Assembly (NCBI GenBank): GCA_049366715.1
Contig: JBMNCQ010000032.1
Span: 1-43,673 of the forward strand
DNA length: 43,673 nucleotides
Direction: 5' to 3'
DNA from: JBMNCQ01 sp049366715
GTDB lineage: Bacteria > Bacillota > Peptococcia > Peptococcales > BICA1-8
Shown: piece by piece, positions 25,410 to 33,226 of the stretch
Numbering within the stretch: position 1 is the stretch's first letter
How the letters are laid out: every line of letters begins with the position of its first letter
Position numbers and translations under genes: made by a program
The notes under the pieces: generated by a model
Databases searched by the model: none
What the model was told of the DNA's origin: nothing
Seen by the model: only the letters and a program-made list of their open reading frames with translations

Positions 25410-26477
25410 TTACTTGCTTTCTGCTTGTTTTACAGCAGCAAGTACTTTGTTCAGTAACTCTTCTCCTACTTCCTTTTTACCAATTGTGTCATAGACCGAT
25501 TTCGTTGCATCTCTGAAAGCCTGTACTTCTTCTAAGGTAAGCTCGGTTACTTCAACCCCGGCATCTTTCATAATTTGGATGCCTTCTTCAGTTTGCGTTT
25601 TGTTATATTTTCTTTCTTCATCTTTCCAAATTGCAGCGCCTTCATTTAAGATTTTCTGCACATCTTCAGGCAAAGTCTGGTATAAACTTTCATTAATCAA
25701 TAAAATATGAGGATTATAAACATGTCCGTCTAAAGTTGCATATTTCTGAACTTCATGGAATCTCATGGAAACGATCAGGGAAACCGGGTTTTCTTCCCCG
25801 TCTACTACCTTTTGCTGCAATGCCGTATATACCTCATTAAAAGCCATAGGAGTAGGACTTGCACCCAGTGCGGTTACCATAGCCATATGAGCCGGATTTT
25901 CCATTGTCCTGATTTTTAAGCCTTGCATATCTTCCGGCCTCTTAATGGTTCTGACACTGTTCGTGAAGTTTCGAAAACCGTTTTCTCCCCAGGCCAGACC
26001 TCTAATGCCGGTTTTTTCCCGCATCAGGTCAAATATTTCCTGGCCCATAGGTCCGTCCAGCACTTCATAAGCAACTTGATCAGAGGAGAATATGAAAGGC
26101 ATATCAAATACCATTATTTCAGGGAAAATTCCCGGGAACGGCCCGGTACTTAAAGCTGCCATTTCAATTGTTCCTAACTGCAAGCCTTCCAGTTCTTCCC
26201 TTTCGGCTCCTAGCTGGCTGGCAGGATAGGTAGTGATTTTTACCCTTCCGTTTGTTTTTTCTTCAACATATTTTTTAAACTCCTGACAGGCATATTCCAA
26301 TTTGTCATTAGCGGCAGGAGAGCTGTGAGCCAGCTTTATCTCTATTACTTCCTGCTCAGCATCGGCCTGAGATTCTTGAGCCGCTTCTTGTTTCGCTCCA
26401 CCGCCGCATCCGGCCAGCAATCCGAGACTAATTAAGGTGATTAATAACAATAATCCAACTTTCTTAATTTTTCGCAT
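25410..26477 (-). CDS. dctP: TRAP transporter substrate-binding lipoprotein (DctP family), hydroxyacid operon
   Basis: A 355-aa receptor. The signal peptide ends in the lipobox LLAGC. DctP hallmarks are GRVKITTYPASQLGAERE, LAWGENGFRNFTNS and MQGLKIRTMENP; the Arg of KIRTM is the usual carboxylate ligand. AFNEVYTALQQKVVDGEENP is also present. AAAGGGAGG precedes the ATG by 7 nt. It is the first gene of the nine-gene operon. The family includes receptors for C4-dicarboxylates, sugar acids and uronates; the ligand is not decidable by eye. Confidence 0.92.
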   Translation of the reverse strand: MRKIKKVGLLLLITLISLGLLAGCGGGAKQEAAQESQADAEQEVIEIKLAHSSPAANDKLEYACQEFKKYVEEKTNGRVKITTYPASQLGAEREELEGLQLGTIEMAALSTGPFPGIFPEIMVFDMPFIFSSDQVAYEVLDGPMGQEIFDLMREKTGIRGLAWGENGFRNFTNSVRTIKRPEDMQGLKIRTMENPAHMAMVTALGASPTPMAFNEVYTALQQKVVDGEENPVSLIVSMRFHEVQKYATLDGHVYNPHILLINESLYQTLPEDVQKILNEGAAIWKDEERKYNKTQTEEGIQIMKDAGVEVTELTLEEVQAFRDATKSVYDTIGKKEVGEELLNKVLAAVKQAESK

Positions 26478-26635
26478 AATCTTCCTCCCTTTGTTTTTTT
26501 AATACTCAACCCCTTCAAGCAACTCAACTAAATACGCAATGAAATTATCACCTCCCCCGACGAGTAAATGATGTGAATAAAATTCAAAATTTTTGTTATT
26601 TTTCCCAATTATGAAAATATAATAATTTCAGTATC

Positions 26636-26659
26636 GTTCGATATTCTGAACTTAAGTTC
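26636..26659. promoter_or_regulatory. Candidate operator 1 (GTTC-N8-GAAC) upstream of hydroxyacid operon
   Basis: GTTCGATATTCTGAAC (26636-26651), with the GAAC half-site shared with a second palindrome GAACTTAAGTTC (26648-26659). This gives three alternating half-sites. It matches a second element at 26876-26891 in 13 of 16 positions. It lies about 160-180 bp before dctP and is a candidate site for the operon's IclR regulator. Confidence 0.45.
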
Positions 26660-26750
26660 GCTGATTAGAAGACATTAAGCCCGCAGTTCCATCACTTATA
26701 CTTATGTTTTAATATTTTACTTCTAAGTCTCATTGATTTCTCAATAAAAA

Positions 26751-26795
26751 TTACATAAATTATTTAAATTAACTAAAATTTAATAATTTATGTAA
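26751..26795. repeat. 14-bp inverted repeat in AT-rich intergenic region
   Basis: TTACATAAATTATT (26751-26764) and its exact complement (26782-26795) are separated by 17 nt. A tandem repeat of TTCTAAAAA lies at 26823-26840. The whole 571-nt stretch 26478-27048 is very AT-rich and holds no ORF with an RBS on either strand. Confidence 0.5.
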
Positions 26796-26875
26796 ATATT
26801 TCTATATAAATAGCTTTTTTCCTTCTAAAAATTCTAAAAATTCAACTTTATTTTTAAATTCTAAATTTAGCTAAT

Positions 26876-26891
26876 GTTCTGTATTATGAAC
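26876..26891. promoter_or_regulatory. Candidate operator 2 (GTTC-N8-GAAC)
   Basis: GTTCTGTATTATGAAC, 240 bp upstream of candidate operator 1 and identical to it at 13 of 16 positions (GTTC, the central TATT, and TGAAC conserved). The following bases TAGAGTTT partly repeat the third half-site of operator 1. Confidence 0.45.
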
Positions 26892-26998
26892 TAGAGTTTT
26901 ATTAAACATCTTTGCCGGTTTTGCGCATGTGAGTTATTTTTGCATCACTTTAACTATCGCTTTTTATAACGGTCAAATTTCCCTGAATTTTTTTTGAT

Positions 26999-27037
26999 GA
27001 TAGCATCAAGATTTAGGATCTAAATCTTGATGCTATC
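26999..27037 (-). terminator. Hairpin after the 2-oxoacid oxidoreductase operon
   Basis: A perfect 18-bp inverted repeat (arms 26999-27016 and 27020-27037) with a 3-nt loop, 11 nt past the last stop codon. On the minus strand the stem is followed by ATCAAAAAAAA rather than T residues, so it is atypical as an intrinsic terminator and may instead protect the 3' end. Confidence 0.5.
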
Positions 27038-27048
27038 GATAAAATTAA

Positions 27049-27585
27049 CTATTTAACCAGACTCATAGCTTCCTCAATAGCCTTTTGATTAAGAGGTAAC
27101 AGGTTATGACGATGGGGCGGGAGCTTTTCTTTTAAGCTTAATATTATGGATTCTATTTGTACACAATCGGTAGCAGCAATTAAAGCACCTAACATAACCA
27201 TATTAATAATGCGCTCATTTCCTAGTTTTTGAGCAATATCGCCGGCGGGAATTTTTATGATTTTAACATCCTCCCTCCCTGTCTCCCAGGTAATTAAAGA
27301 AGAATTCAGGATAATTACACCGTTTTCTTTAACAGAGGGTGCAAATTTCTCCAGAGAAGGGGTATTCATCGCTACTAAGACTCCCGGTTTGCTGACTACG
27401 GGAGCATCAATTTCTTCTTCGGAGATTATCACCGAACAGTTGGCTGTACCGCCACGCATTTCAGAGCCATAAGAAGGTATGAATATTACTTCTTTTTCTT
27501 CTTTTAAGCCGGCTTCTGCCAAAATTTTGCCCATCAGCATAACACCTTGACCACCAAATCCCGCTAAAAGAAATTCATGTGTCAT
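27049..27585 (-). CDS. 2-oxoacid:ferredoxin oxidoreductase, gamma subunit
   Basis: The gamma subunit (178 aa) of a four-subunit 2-oxoacid:ferredoxin oxidoreductase that converts a 2-oxoacid plus CoA to acyl-CoA, CO2 and reduced ferredoxin. The family pattern AGFGGQGVMLMGKIL and PSYGSEMRGGTANCSVIIS are clear. The frame opens at TTG 27594, but the ATG at 27585 is 9 nt from AAGGAGG and starts 1 nt after the beta stop, so I choose it. It is the last gene in order delta-alpha-beta-gamma. Confidence 0.9.
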   Translation of the reverse strand: MTHEFLLAGFGGQGVMLMGKILAEAGLKEEKEVIFIPSYGSEMRGGTANCSVIISEEEIDAPVVSKPGVLVAMNTPSLEKFAPSVKENGVIILNSSLITWETGREDVKIIKIPAGDIAQKLGNERIINMVMLGALIAATDCVQIESIILSLKEKLPPHRHNLLPLNQKAIEEAMSLVK

Positions 27586-27586
27586 A

Positions 27587-28333
27587 TTATTCAACCTCCT
27601 TAAGATCCTTAATTACTCCAACGGGATAGTAGGATTCTAAATTTTCTTCCATCCATTTAATGGCAGCTAACGGTTCTATTCCCCAGTTGGTCGGACAAGT
27701 AGATAAGATCTCGACTACGCTGAATCCCTGACCCGCCATTTGTAACGCGAAGGACTTCCTGATTGCTTTTTTGGTTTTATTAATCGTTGCCACACTACTT
27801 ATTTTGGTTCTTTCCGCATATACACAGCCGTCCTGCAGGGCCAGCATTTCCGTCATTTTAATGGGATAGCCGGTTAAGGCAGTCTGGCGGCCATAAGGTG
27901 AAGTTGTGGCCTTCATTTCCGGTAAGGTAGTCGGTGCCATTTGCCCCCCGGTCATACCGTAGATTCCATTATTTACAAAGATAACACTAATTTTTTCACC
28001 TCTTACGGCAGCATGAATTATTTCAGCAGTACCAATGGCAGCCAAATCCCCGTCACCTTGATAGGTAAACACAAGGCAATCGGGCTTAACCCGCTTAACG
28101 CCTGTAGCTGTAGCCGGAGCCCGGCCATGGGCGGTAGCTACCACATCAAAATTAAAATAGTCATAACAAAAACAAGAGCAACCGACAGATGCTATCCCTA
28201 CCGTGTTGGATACGGCCCCCATTTCTTCAATGACTTCAGCTACCAAACGGTGAATAATACCATGGGTACATCCGGGGCAATAATGCATCGGTACATCGAC
28301 CAGGGTTTTCGGAGCAGAATATACTTTATTCAC
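27587..28333 (-). CDS. 2-oxoacid:ferredoxin oxidoreductase, beta (TPP-binding) subunit
   Basis: The thiamine-pyrophosphate subunit (248 aa). The YCPGCTHG motif, the GCSCFCYDYFNFD region, and the TPP/Mg motif GDGDLAAIGTAEIIHAA with FVNNGIYGMTGGQ are present. The start is GTG directly after the alpha stop TAG, with AAGGAGG 8 nt upstream. The sequence is of the VorA/KorB type; 2-oxoisovalerate, 2-oxoglutarate or a related oxoacid are all possible. Confidence 0.9.
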   Translation of the reverse strand: MNKVYSAPKTLVDVPMHYCPGCTHGIIHRLVAEVIEEMGAVSNTVGIASVGCSCFCYDYFNFDVVATAHGRAPATATGVKRVKPDCLVFTYQGDGDLAAIGTAEIIHAAVRGEKISVIFVNNGIYGMTGGQMAPTTLPEMKATTSPYGRQTALTGYPIKMTEMLALQDGCVYAERTKISSVATINKTKKAIRKSFALQMAGQGFSVVEILSTCPTNWGIEPLAAIKWMEENLESYYPVGVIKDLKEVE

Positions 28334-29392
28334 CTATTTCGCCTCCTTGACAAGCTCTTTGATTTTAGCCAGCAAATCCTCCGGCAAGGGTATGACTCCG
28401 CCTAAACGCCCGTAATGATAAACGGGTCTTTCATTACCTACAGCCAGTCTGATATCATCAATCATCTGGCCTGTACACATTTCAAAAGAAAGAAAGAATT
28501 TTGCTTGCCCCAGGATCTTGTGGAACGGCTCCACAGGGAAAGGCCAAACACTAACCGGCCTTAAAAGCCCGGCCTTAATCCCTTCTGCCCGGGCCATTTT
28601 CACGGCAGCTTTCGCAATTCGGGCCGCAGTGCCGTAAGCAACAATTACATACTCGGCATCATCAGTCAGATAGGAGTCCCAGCGGACTTCATTTTTCTTA
28701 ATCTGCGCATACCGTTCATGAAGCCGGATGTTTACTTTTTCCAGCTCATCAACTTTAGGATAAGAAGAACTCACTATGTTTCTGGGCCGGTTTTCCTGTT
28801 TGCCCACTGCCCAGGGTTTTTCCGGTAAATCCTTATTCGCTTCCGGCAGGCTGACAGGTTCCATAATTTGCGCTAAAATACCGTCACCGAGTACCATGAC
28901 AGGATTACGGTATTGATCAGCAAGGTCAAAAGCTTGATAAGTCAAGTCAACTGCTTCCTGTACGGTAGCAGGAGCCAATACCAGCAACCGGTAATCACCG
29001 TGCCCGCCGCCTCTGGTCGCCTGCCAGTAATCAGGCTGAGCACCCTGAATTGCCCCTAAGCCCGGACCTCCCCGCATAATATTCACAATGACGCAGGGGG
29101 CTTCCGCACCGGCCATATAGGAAATACCTTCTTGTTTTAAGCTGATACCGGGGCTGGACGATGAAGTCATTACCCGGGCGCCGGCGGCCGCCGCCCCTAA
29201 AACCATATATATTGCGGAAATTTCACTTTCCGCCTGTAAGAACGTTCCGCCTGCTTTAGGCAGATATTTCGCCAAATATTCAGGAATTTCATTCTGAGGT
29301 GTGATGGGATAGCCAAAGAAATAGCGGCACCCGCTTAAAATTGCAGCCTCAGCAATGGCTTCGCTGCCTTTCATTAAAATCTTCTGAGTCAA
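28334..29392 (-). CDS. 2-oxoacid:ferredoxin oxidoreductase, alpha subunit (VorB-like)
   Basis: The alpha subunit (352 aa). The YPITPQNEIPEYLAKYLP motif, LQAESEISAIYMVLGAA, TSSSSPGISLKQEGISYMAG and the MRGGPGLGAIQ region strongly resemble the VorB/KorA group. The frame is open to 29437, but TTG at 29392 has AAAGGGAGG 8 nt upstream and gives the usual family length, so I place the start there. The exact oxoacid is uncertain; branched-chain specificity is the family default, not proven here. Confidence 0.9.
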   Translation of the reverse strand: MTQKILMKGSEAIAEAAILSGCRYFFGYPITPQNEIPEYLAKYLPKAGGTFLQAESEISAIYMVLGAAAAGARVMTSSSSPGISLKQEGISYMAGAEAPCVIVNIMRGGPGLGAIQGAQPDYWQATRGGGHGDYRLLVLAPATVQEAVDLTYQAFDLADQYRNPVMVLGDGILAQIMEPVSLPEANKDLPEKPWAVGKQENRPRNIVSSSYPKVDELEKVNIRLHERYAQIKKNEVRWDSYLTDDAEYVIVAYGTAARIAKAAVKMARAEGIKAGLLRPVSVWPFPVEPFHKILGQAKFFLSFEMCTGQMIDDIRLAVGNERPVYHYGRLGGVIPLPEDLLAKIKELVKEAK

Positions 29393-29440
29393 TTTGATTC
29401 CTCCCTTTCCTTTGCAAGGATAACTTATTATTGCCATCCT

Positions 29441-29644
29441 CTAACGATAAACTTCTATACAAACATCAGGACAGAATACATAACAAAAACCACAGCCGGT
29501 ACATGCTTCTTCAGCAGTTAAAGAAGCGGGATTATATCCTTTACTATTCGTATAGGGCGCTAATGCTATTACTTTTTTCGGACAGGCATTAACACATAAG
29601 GCACACCCTTTACAACGTTCTTCCTTGATTTTAATTGATCCCAT
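29441..29644 (-). CDS. 2-oxoacid:ferredoxin oxidoreductase, delta subunit (2x[4Fe-4S] ferredoxin)
   Basis: A 67-aa ferredoxin-like subunit with two complete cluster motifs, CKGCALCVNACPKK and CTGCGFCYVFCPDVC. It moves electrons from the TPP subunit to ferredoxin. AAGGAGG lies 8 nt before the ATG. It is the first gene of the operon, about 60 nt downstream of the predicted sigma-54 transcription start. Confidence 0.92.
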   Translation of the reverse strand: MGSIKIKEERCKGCALCVNACPKKVIALAPYTNSKGYNPASLTAEEACTGCGFCYVFCPDVCIEVYR

Positions 29645-29718
29645 TCGCTGACCCTCCTTAGCTTGTTTTATTGAACGAAAATATTATAATGGATATAAAG
29701 TCATTATAAATTTTAACT

Positions 29719-29735
29719 TGCAATATATATGCCAA
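29719..29735 (-). promoter_or_regulatory. Sigma-54 (-24/-12) promoter of the 2-oxoacid oxidoreductase operon
   Basis: On the minus strand TTGGCATATATATTGCA: the GG and GC doublets are exactly 10 nt apart, matching the TTGGCA-N6-TTGCA consensus. It lies 75 nt before the delta-subunit ATG and beside a divergent sigma-54 activator gene. Confidence 0.8.
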
Positions 29736-29772
29736 TAGCCGAACCTTATTAAATATGAAACAGCATGCAATT

Positions 29773-29815
29773 AGTGAGTCAATATTGATTCGTTACAATT
29801 CAGAGATGACTCACT
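29773..29815. promoter_or_regulatory. Dyad at enhancer distance (activator binding site candidate)
   Basis: AGTGAGTCA (29773-29781) and its exact complement TGACTCACT (29807-29815), centres 34 bp apart, lie about 70-105 bp upstream of the predicted sigma-54 start. They are candidate binding sites for the divergent PAS-type activator. A further hairpin-like repeat (ATTGTA / TACAAT around a T run, 29827-29846) follows in the activator leader. Confidence 0.6.
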
Positions 29816-29877
29816 TATTGTGATAAATTGTATTTTTTTTACAATTATAAGTCTGATATTACAGGGAGGCGGACATC

Positions 29878-31293
29878 TTGTCTATATTTAATGATCATCC
29901 ATCTCACCCCACAGAAAATAATTATCAGTTATTAAAAGCCATATTTGAATCCTCATATGACGGCATCTTTGTTACCAATTATCAAGGTACAACGATTGGC
30001 GTTAATAAAGCTTACGAAAGAATAACCGGTATTAAAACCTCCGATGTTTTAGGACAACACATTAAAGATCTGGAGGATTACGGAATGTTCACACCCATCA
30101 TTACCCCAACTATTTTGCAAACCCAAAAATCCTTAACTGTCATCCAAAAATTCAAAACGGGGAAGCAGGCTGTCATAACGGGAAACCCTGTTTTTAACGA
30201 CAAGGGTGAATTAATTTACATCATTACCAATGTCCGTGACATCACCGAATTAAAAAATCTCCGCCATGAGTTGAAAAAAGCTACGGAATTAACAGAAAGA
30301 TATGAGAATGAGCTTTCCCTCTTACGGATATACAATCAGAAACATCATGATATTATTGCCGAAAGTTCCAAAATGAAACATGTCATAACAGCGGCTCTCC
30401 AGGTAGCCAGGTTCGATACCACCGTCCTCGTTTTAGGAAGATCCGGTGTCGGCAAGGAAATCGTCGCCAAATTGGTTCACTCCTCAAGTTTGAGAAATAA
30501 TCATTCTTTCATTAAGATCAATTGCGGGGCAATTTCACCGAATCTTCTGGAATCAGAGCTTTTCGGCTATGAAGCGGGGGCTTTTACCGGAGCTCTACAC
30601 AAAGGAAAGCCCGGCTTATTTGAAGTAGCTCATGAAGGAACACTCTTTTTGGATGAAATCGGGGAACTGCCCCAGGACCTCCAGGTCAAATTATTAAGGG
30701 TGTTACAGGAACAAGAGATCTACCGGGTCGGAAGCATCACCCCCAAAAAAGTTGATGTAAGAATTTTGGCAGCCACCAATCAAAATTTAGAAGAGTTGGT
30801 TGAGAAAGGAAAATTCCGGGCAGACCTTTATTACCGTCTCAATGTTGTCCCTATTGAAATCCCCTCCCTGCGGGAAAGAAAAGAAGATATCGTACCCTTA
30901 TTACATTATTTTTGTGAAAAGTACAATACGCAGCACCATATGCAAAAACATTTCTTACCTCAGACAATGGAAATATTGGAAAACTACCACTGGCCCGGAA
31001 ATGTCAGGGAACTAAAAAATGTTGTGGAAAGACTGATCATTATGAGTCCGGAAAATGAACTGCTTCCTAAGCATCTGCCGGATAATATTAGAAATTCCGG
31101 GGAAAAAGCTGCCGATGATATTACCATCAACAAAATTCTCCCCCTCAAACAAGCTTTAAGGGAAGTAGAAGAAAAATTGGTCCTCATGGCTCAAGAAACC
31201 GGCGGCAGTACAAGAAAAATAGCCGCCCTACTCGGTGTTAGCCAATCTACCGTAGTAAGGCGGCTGCAACAAATAGGGGAGAGGAAGAAGTAA
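29878..31293 (+). CDS. PAS-domain sigma-54-dependent transcriptional activator
   Basis: An enhancer-binding protein (471 aa) that drives RNA polymerase-sigma-54 open complex formation. A PAS domain is at about 15-125, a short coiled linker at 125-155, and the AAA+ domain at about 160-390 with Walker A GRSGVGKE (187-194; Arg and Val replace the usual Glu and Thr), the canonical GAFTGA loop (234-239) and Walker B LFLDEIGELP. A Fis-type HTH (STRKIAALLGVSQSTVVRRL) ends the protein. The start is TTG with AGGGAGG 8 nt upstream. It is divergent from the 2-oxoacid oxidoreductase operon, whose -24/-12 promoter it most likely controls. Confidence 0.92.
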   Translation: MSIFNDHPSHPTENNYQLLKAIFESSYDGIFVTNYQGTTIGVNKAYERITGIKTSDVLGQHIKDLEDYGMFTPIITPTILQTQKSLTVIQKFKTGKQAVITGNPVFNDKGELIYIITNVRDITELKNLRHELKKATELTERYENELSLLRIYNQKHHDIIAESSKMKHVITAALQVARFDTTVLVLGRSGVGKEIVAKLVHSSSLRNNHSFIKINCGAISPNLLESELFGYEAGAFTGALHKGKPGLFEVAHEGTLFLDEIGELPQDLQVKLLRVLQEQEIYRVGSITPKKVDVRILAATNQNLEELVEKGKFRADLYYRLNVVPIEIPSLRERKEDIVPLLHYFCEKYNTQHHMQKHFLPQTMEILENYHWPGNVRELKNVVERLIIMSPENELLPKHLPDNIRNSGEKAADDITINKILPLKQALREVEEKLVLMAQETGGSTRKIAALLGVSQSTVVRRLQQIGERKK

Positions 31294-31311
31294 AGTTGAA
31301 ATGCACTAAAT

Positions 31312-31335
31312 TATAACTCCGGCACTTTAGTTATA
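31312..31335 (+). terminator. Weak terminator between convergent genes
   Basis: TATAACT (31312-31318) and AGTTATA (31329-31335) form a 7-bp stem with a 10-nt loop, followed on the plus strand by GACTGTTTTT. It lies between the convergent activator and leuD-like genes and may serve both. Confidence 0.45.
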
Positions 31336-31354
31336 GACTGTTTTTGGATAACTT

Positions 31355-31852
31355 TTATGCCTTAAGTTTCTTTTCCAAATGATTGATCAAGCCGCCGTCA
31401 TGAACAAGCTCCATAATATGTTCAGGAAGTTTTGTACATTGATATTTCCGTCCGATAGTCATGTTATGAATCGTTCCTTGGAGCGGGTCGACCTCTAATT
31501 CGTCACCGGTATTAATCTCTGCCACACAATCAGTTGTTAACACCGATAAACCGATATTGATTGCATTCCGATAGAAAATTCTCGCAAAAAACTCTGCAAT
31601 CACTACCGAGATACCGCTGCCTTTAATAATCAGAGGTGCCGTTTCCCGGCTGGAGCCGGAACCGAAATTTTTTCCTGCTACGATTATATCTCCCGGCTTA
31701 ACTTTCCGGGGAAAATCAGGGTCGGCACCTTCCATGGCATGAGCGATCATAATCTCATCCGCCAAACCAATGTACTGAGCCGGAGAGATTAAATCCGTAT
31801 TGATATTATCACCGAATTTATGCACATGACCACGAATAATATAATTATTCAT
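31355..31852 (-). CDS. Aconitase-superfamily hydratase, small subunit (LeuD/DmdB-like)
   Basis: The swivelling small subunit (165 aa) of a two-subunit [4Fe-4S] hydro-lyase. GKNFGSGSSRETAP and FFARIFYRNAINIGL are the family signatures. The substrate-specificity loop, which is YLRx in isopropylmalate isomerase and homoaconitase, reads YIGL here and lacks the Arg. This argues against leucine biosynthesis and for a smaller or methylated substrate such as citraconate or dimethylmaleate. The dimethylmaleate hydratase DmdAB of Eubacterium barkeri is the closest functional precedent I can name. It is the last gene of the cluster, 15 nt after the large subunit, with AAGGAGG before the ATG. Confidence 0.85.
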   Translation of the reverse strand: MNNYIIRGHVHKFGDNINTDLISPAQYIGLADEIMIAHAMEGADPDFPRKVKPGDIIVAGKNFGSGSSRETAPLIIKGSGISVVIAEFFARIFYRNAINIGLSVLTTDCVAEINTGDELEVDPLQGTIHNMTIGRKYQCTKLPEHIMELVHDGGLINHLEKKLKA

Positions 31853-31867
31853 CTCTGATCCTCCTTA

Positions 31868-33124
31868 TTAACAAGCACGGGGGTCCGCCAGCTTGCCTTC
31901 AATTGCTGATGCTGCCACTGTTGCCGGGGACGCCAAATAAACAAAAGAATCGTTGCTGCCCATACGTCCCTGGAAGTTGCGGTTGGTGGTCGATACACAA
32001 CTTTCTCCGGCAGCAATAAGTCCGGAATGCAATCCCACACAGGCACCGCAGGTTGGAGCAAGGATGGTTGCCCCGGCCTCGGCCAGGATACTTAAAATGC
32101 CTCTATCGGCAGCTTGCTTCCAAATGTCCTGGGAACTCGGTGAAATCAGAAGTTTACAAGCACGGGAAACCTTCCGGCCTTTTAATATCTCGGCTGCGGC
32201 TATTAAATCTGTTAATCTGCCGCCGGTGCAGGAACCGATGTAAGCCCGCTGGATAGGAGTACCGGCTACTTTATCTATGTCATAAACATTATCTACTGCA
32301 TGAGGGCAGGCTACCTGAGGAATTAATTCTTCCGCCCGATAAGAAAGCCGGGCCGCATAATCAGCATCTTCGTCACTGTGGAAAATAAAATACGGCCTGG
32401 TGATACCAAGTCTTAAGAGATATTCCTCTGTGATCTCATCAGCAGCAATTAGTCCTGTTTTCGCTCCTGCTTCTACCGCCATGTTCGAGATGCACATTCT
32501 CTCATCCATTTTCAGGTTTTTAATCGTGCCGCCGCAAAACTCCAGTACTTGGTAAGTAGCACCGGCGTGCCCTACATCCTTAAGGGTACGGAGTATCATA
32601 TCCTTAGCCATTACCCGCCCCGGCAGACTACCTTCCCAAGTAATTTTTTGCGATTCAGGTACACGCAGCCAAATTTCTCCGGTGGCTAATACGCCTACCA
32701 TTTCAGTTGAGCCAATCCCCGTTCCAAAACAGCCGAAAGAACCTGCGGTACAAGTATGAGAGTCTGTTCCTACCAAGAGAGTACCGGGAAGATCGAAACC
32801 TTTTTCGGCCAGGACCTGATGACAGGGACCAAGACCCTCAAAATAATGATCCACCCTATACTCTTGGGCCCATCTACGGGTAAAAGCTACGATTTCTGCT
32901 TGATTGATCGTTGCCGCAGGCACTAAATGGTCACTGATAATCACTGTTTTCGAGGGATCCCATACTTGTGCACCCAGGCGTTTTAATTCCCCGTCAATAA
33001 ACCACGGCCCCAAAGCATCATCAGCCATGGCACAATCAACCCTGGCAGTAATGATATCCCCGCAATTCACTTCAGCGAGTCCGGCACATCTTGCTAAGAT
33101 TTTTTCTGCTAATGTTTTCCCCAT
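31868..33124 (-). CDS. Aconitase-superfamily hydratase, large subunit (LeuC/DmdA-like)
   Basis: The catalytic [4Fe-4S] large subunit (418 aa, the short LeuC/HacA-type length). Motifs are GTDSHTCTAGSFGCFGTGIGSTEM, split as GTDSHTCTAG and GTGIGSTEM, the cluster cysteine in YIGSCTGGR, and the pair PTCGACVG; the tail has NRNFQGRMGS. AAGGAGG precedes the ATG by about 10 nt. It pairs with the following LeuD-like subunit to add water across a C=C of a dicarboxylate. The cluster contains no leuA or leuB, and a PrpF isomerase and CoA-transferases instead, so a catabolic hydratase is more likely. Confidence 0.87.
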   Translation of the reverse strand: MGKTLAEKILARCAGLAEVNCGDIITARVDCAMADDALGPWFIDGELKRLGAQVWDPSKTVIISDHLVPAATINQAEIVAFTRRWAQEYRVDHYFEGLGPCHQVLAEKGFDLPGTLLVGTDSHTCTAGSFGCFGTGIGSTEMVGVLATGEIWLRVPESQKITWEGSLPGRVMAKDMILRTLKDVGHAGATYQVLEFCGGTIKNLKMDERMCISNMAVEAGAKTGLIAADEITEEYLLRLGITRPYFIFHSDEDADYAARLSYRAEELIPQVACPHAVDNVYDIDKVAGTPIQRAYIGSCTGGRLTDLIAAAEILKGRKVSRACKLLISPSSQDIWKQAADRGILSILAEAGATILAPTCGACVGLHSGLIAAGESCVSTTNRNFQGRMGSNDSFVYLASPATVAASAIEGKLADPRAC

Positions 33125-33226
33125 TACGACTAATCCTCCTTCGCCATTCTTACGGCAGGCCGCCTGTTTCGTTTACAAAAATACCCCGCTGCCCGGCCGC
33201 ATTAGATACTTAATTGGAAAAATCAA

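Noticed and set aside
26880..26940. Sigma-54 promoter before the hydroxyacid operon
   Set aside because: GG and GC doublets in the sequence around TTGCCGGTTTTGCGC do not have the required 10-nt spacing on either strand.
28170..28190. A third GAGCAACCGAC-like sequence resembling the dctP-dctQ hairpin arm
   Set aside because: It is inside the beta-subunit coding region (encoding the VGCSC motif), and no complementary arm is nearby, so it cannot form the hairpin.
31355..33124. Leucine biosynthesis leuCD
   Set aside because: No leuA or leuB nearby, the specificity loop is not YLRx, and the genes sit in a catabolic sigma-54 operon with CoA-transferases and a PrpF-type isomerase.
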